Translations under genes and position numbers: made by a program
Part shown: positions 63,344-64,000 of the stretch, one piece after another
Layout: the number at the start of each line of letters is the position of its first letter
Numbering within the stretch: position 1 is the stretch's first letter
Source: Streptomyces himalayensis subsp. himalayensis
GTDB lineage: Bacteria > Actinomycetota > Actinomycetes > Streptomycetales > Streptomycetaceae
Assembly (NCBI RefSeq): GCF_013778455.1
Contig: NZ_JACEHE010000001.1
Coordinates: forward strand, 558,001 to 622,000
Reading direction: 5' to 3'
DNA length: 64,000 nucleotides
The notes under the pieces: model-generated
What the model saw: only the letters and a program-made list of their open reading frames with translations
Databases searched by the model: none
What the model was told of the DNA's origin: nothing

Positions 63344-64000
63344 GTGAAGGGAACCGTGGGCGAGCTGGGGGAGTTCGGGCTCATCAGGGAGCTCACCTCC
63401 CGGCTCACCTCCACCCCGGCCGTACGGCTCGGGCCGGGCGACGACGCCGCGGTGGTGGCGGCACCGGACCGCAGGGTGGTGGCGAGTACGGACGTCCTGC
63501 TGGAGGGACGGCACTTCCGCCGCGACTGGTCCACGGCGTACGACGTCGGCCGTAAGGCGGCCGCGCAGAACCTCGCGGACATCGCCGCGATGGGCGCCGT
63601 ACCGACCGCACTGCTGCTCGGCCTGGTCGTCCCCGCCGAGCTCCAGGCCGCCTGGCCGGTCGAGCTGATGGACGGGCTGCGGGACGAGTGCCAGGTCGCG
63701 GGCGCCGCCGTGGTGGGCGGCGATGTCGTACGCGGCGAGACCATCACCATCGCGATCACCGCGCTCGGCGACATGCGCGGCCACGAGCCGGTGACCCGTG
63801 CCGGTGCCCAGCCTGGTGACGTGGTCGCCGTGACGGGCTGGCTCGGCTGGTCCGCCGCCGGGTACGCGGTGCTGTCCCGCGGCTTCCGGTCGCCCCGCGC
63901 GTTCGTCGAGGCCCATCGGCGGCCCGAACCGCCCTACCACGCGGGCCCCGCGGCCGCCGGGCTCGGCGCCACCTCGATGACCGACGTCAGCGACGGTCTG
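63344..64000 (+). CDS. thiL: Thiamine-monophosphate kinase, N-terminal part (cut by window edge)
   Basis: First 219 codons. Phosphorylates thiamine monophosphate to the active pyrophosphate. The AIR-synthase-like motifs are clear: GELGEFGLIRELTSRL, GPGDDAAVV, the metal-binding STDVLLEGRHF and VVGGDVVRGETI. GTG 63344 has AAGG about nine bases upstream. The gene runs off the right edge in the middle of a TDVSDGL motif, so the C terminus is not seen. Confidence 0.94.
   Translation, partial: MKGTVGELGEFGLIRELTSRLTSTPAVRLGPGDDAAVVAAPDRRVVASTDVLLEGRHFRRDWSTAYDVGRKAAAQNLADIAAMGAVPTALLLGLVVPAELQAAWPVELMDGLRDECQVAGAAVVGGDVVRGETITIAITALGDMRGHEPVTRAGAQPGDVVAVTGWLGWSAAGYAVLSRGFRSPRAFVEAHRRPEPPYHAGPAAAGLGATSMTDVSDGL

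Overview
The window is a stretch of high-GC actinobacterial chromosome from a Streptomyces. GTG and TTG starts are common, third codon positions are nearly always G or C, and most intergenic gaps carry long GC-rich hairpins. Two conservons (cvnA-D operons) sit next to accBE. HupS (an HU protein with a lysine/alanine tail), NdgR and the order ilvN-ilvC-serA ... leuB-ilvE-cimA ... ndgR-leuC-leuD-hupS-cofC-plsC-gpsA-ddl-thiL match what I recall of the Streptomyces chromosome core. No prophage, insertion sequence or CRISPR array is visible.

Layout. 1-3322: end of ilvN, ilvC and serA. 3459-12341: an accessory block holding a divergent MFS pump/TetR pair, then a four-gene peptide-type ABC operon on the minus strand with its two permeases fused into one protein and a Zur-like palindrome in front of it, then a PucR regulator. 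12498-15101: proline catabolism (proline dehydrogenase and P5C dehydrogenase). 15246-19472: secreted hydrolases (a GH97 glycosidase and a Tat-exported purple acid phosphatase) around a 43-residue protein. 19704-24191: leuB, ilvE and cimA; cimA is preceded by what reads as a leader-peptide attenuator with isoleucine codons. 24364-29080: membrane protein, ECF41 sigma factor, MarR/YceI pair, and a small secreted M15-like protein. 29350-31278: accB-accE, the beta and epsilon subunits of acyl-CoA carboxylase, behind a structured leader. 31539-41986: two conservons in tandem. 42554-45181: a 62-residue protein with a repeated motif, an FAH-family hydrolase and gltX. 45228-45663: inverted-repeat elements. 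45821-51844: a large SpoIIE-type phosphatase followed by a xylose-type ABC transporter (xylFGH). 51845-52819: a HAD hydrolase whose 5' end is present three times. 52906-53438: five tRNA genes (Gln, Glu, Glu, Gln, Glu). 53642-64000: ndgR, leuCD, hupS, cofC, plsC, gpsA, ddl, a DUF3515 lipoprotein, a stand-alone AsnC-type ligand domain and the start of thiL.

How the genes fit together. Branched-chain amino acid synthesis dominates: ilvN/ilvC (common steps), cimA (2-oxobutyrate supply for isoleucine), ilvE (final transamination) and leuB/leuC/leuD (leucine), with the regulator NdgR beside leuCD. AccBE supplies malonyl/methylmalonyl-CoA for fatty acids and polyketides, and PlsC and GpsA feed phospholipid synthesis. 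GltX and the Glu/Gln tRNAs serve the same amino acids; most actinobacteria charge tRNA-Gln through misacylation by GluRS.

Most worth following up: the cimA attenuator; the Zur-like site before the fused-permease peptide transporter; signs of gene conversion between the two conservons; the triplicated HAD gene start; the 277-bp inverted-repeat element after gltX; and the accB leader. All functional calls come from reading motifs by eye; no database search was run.
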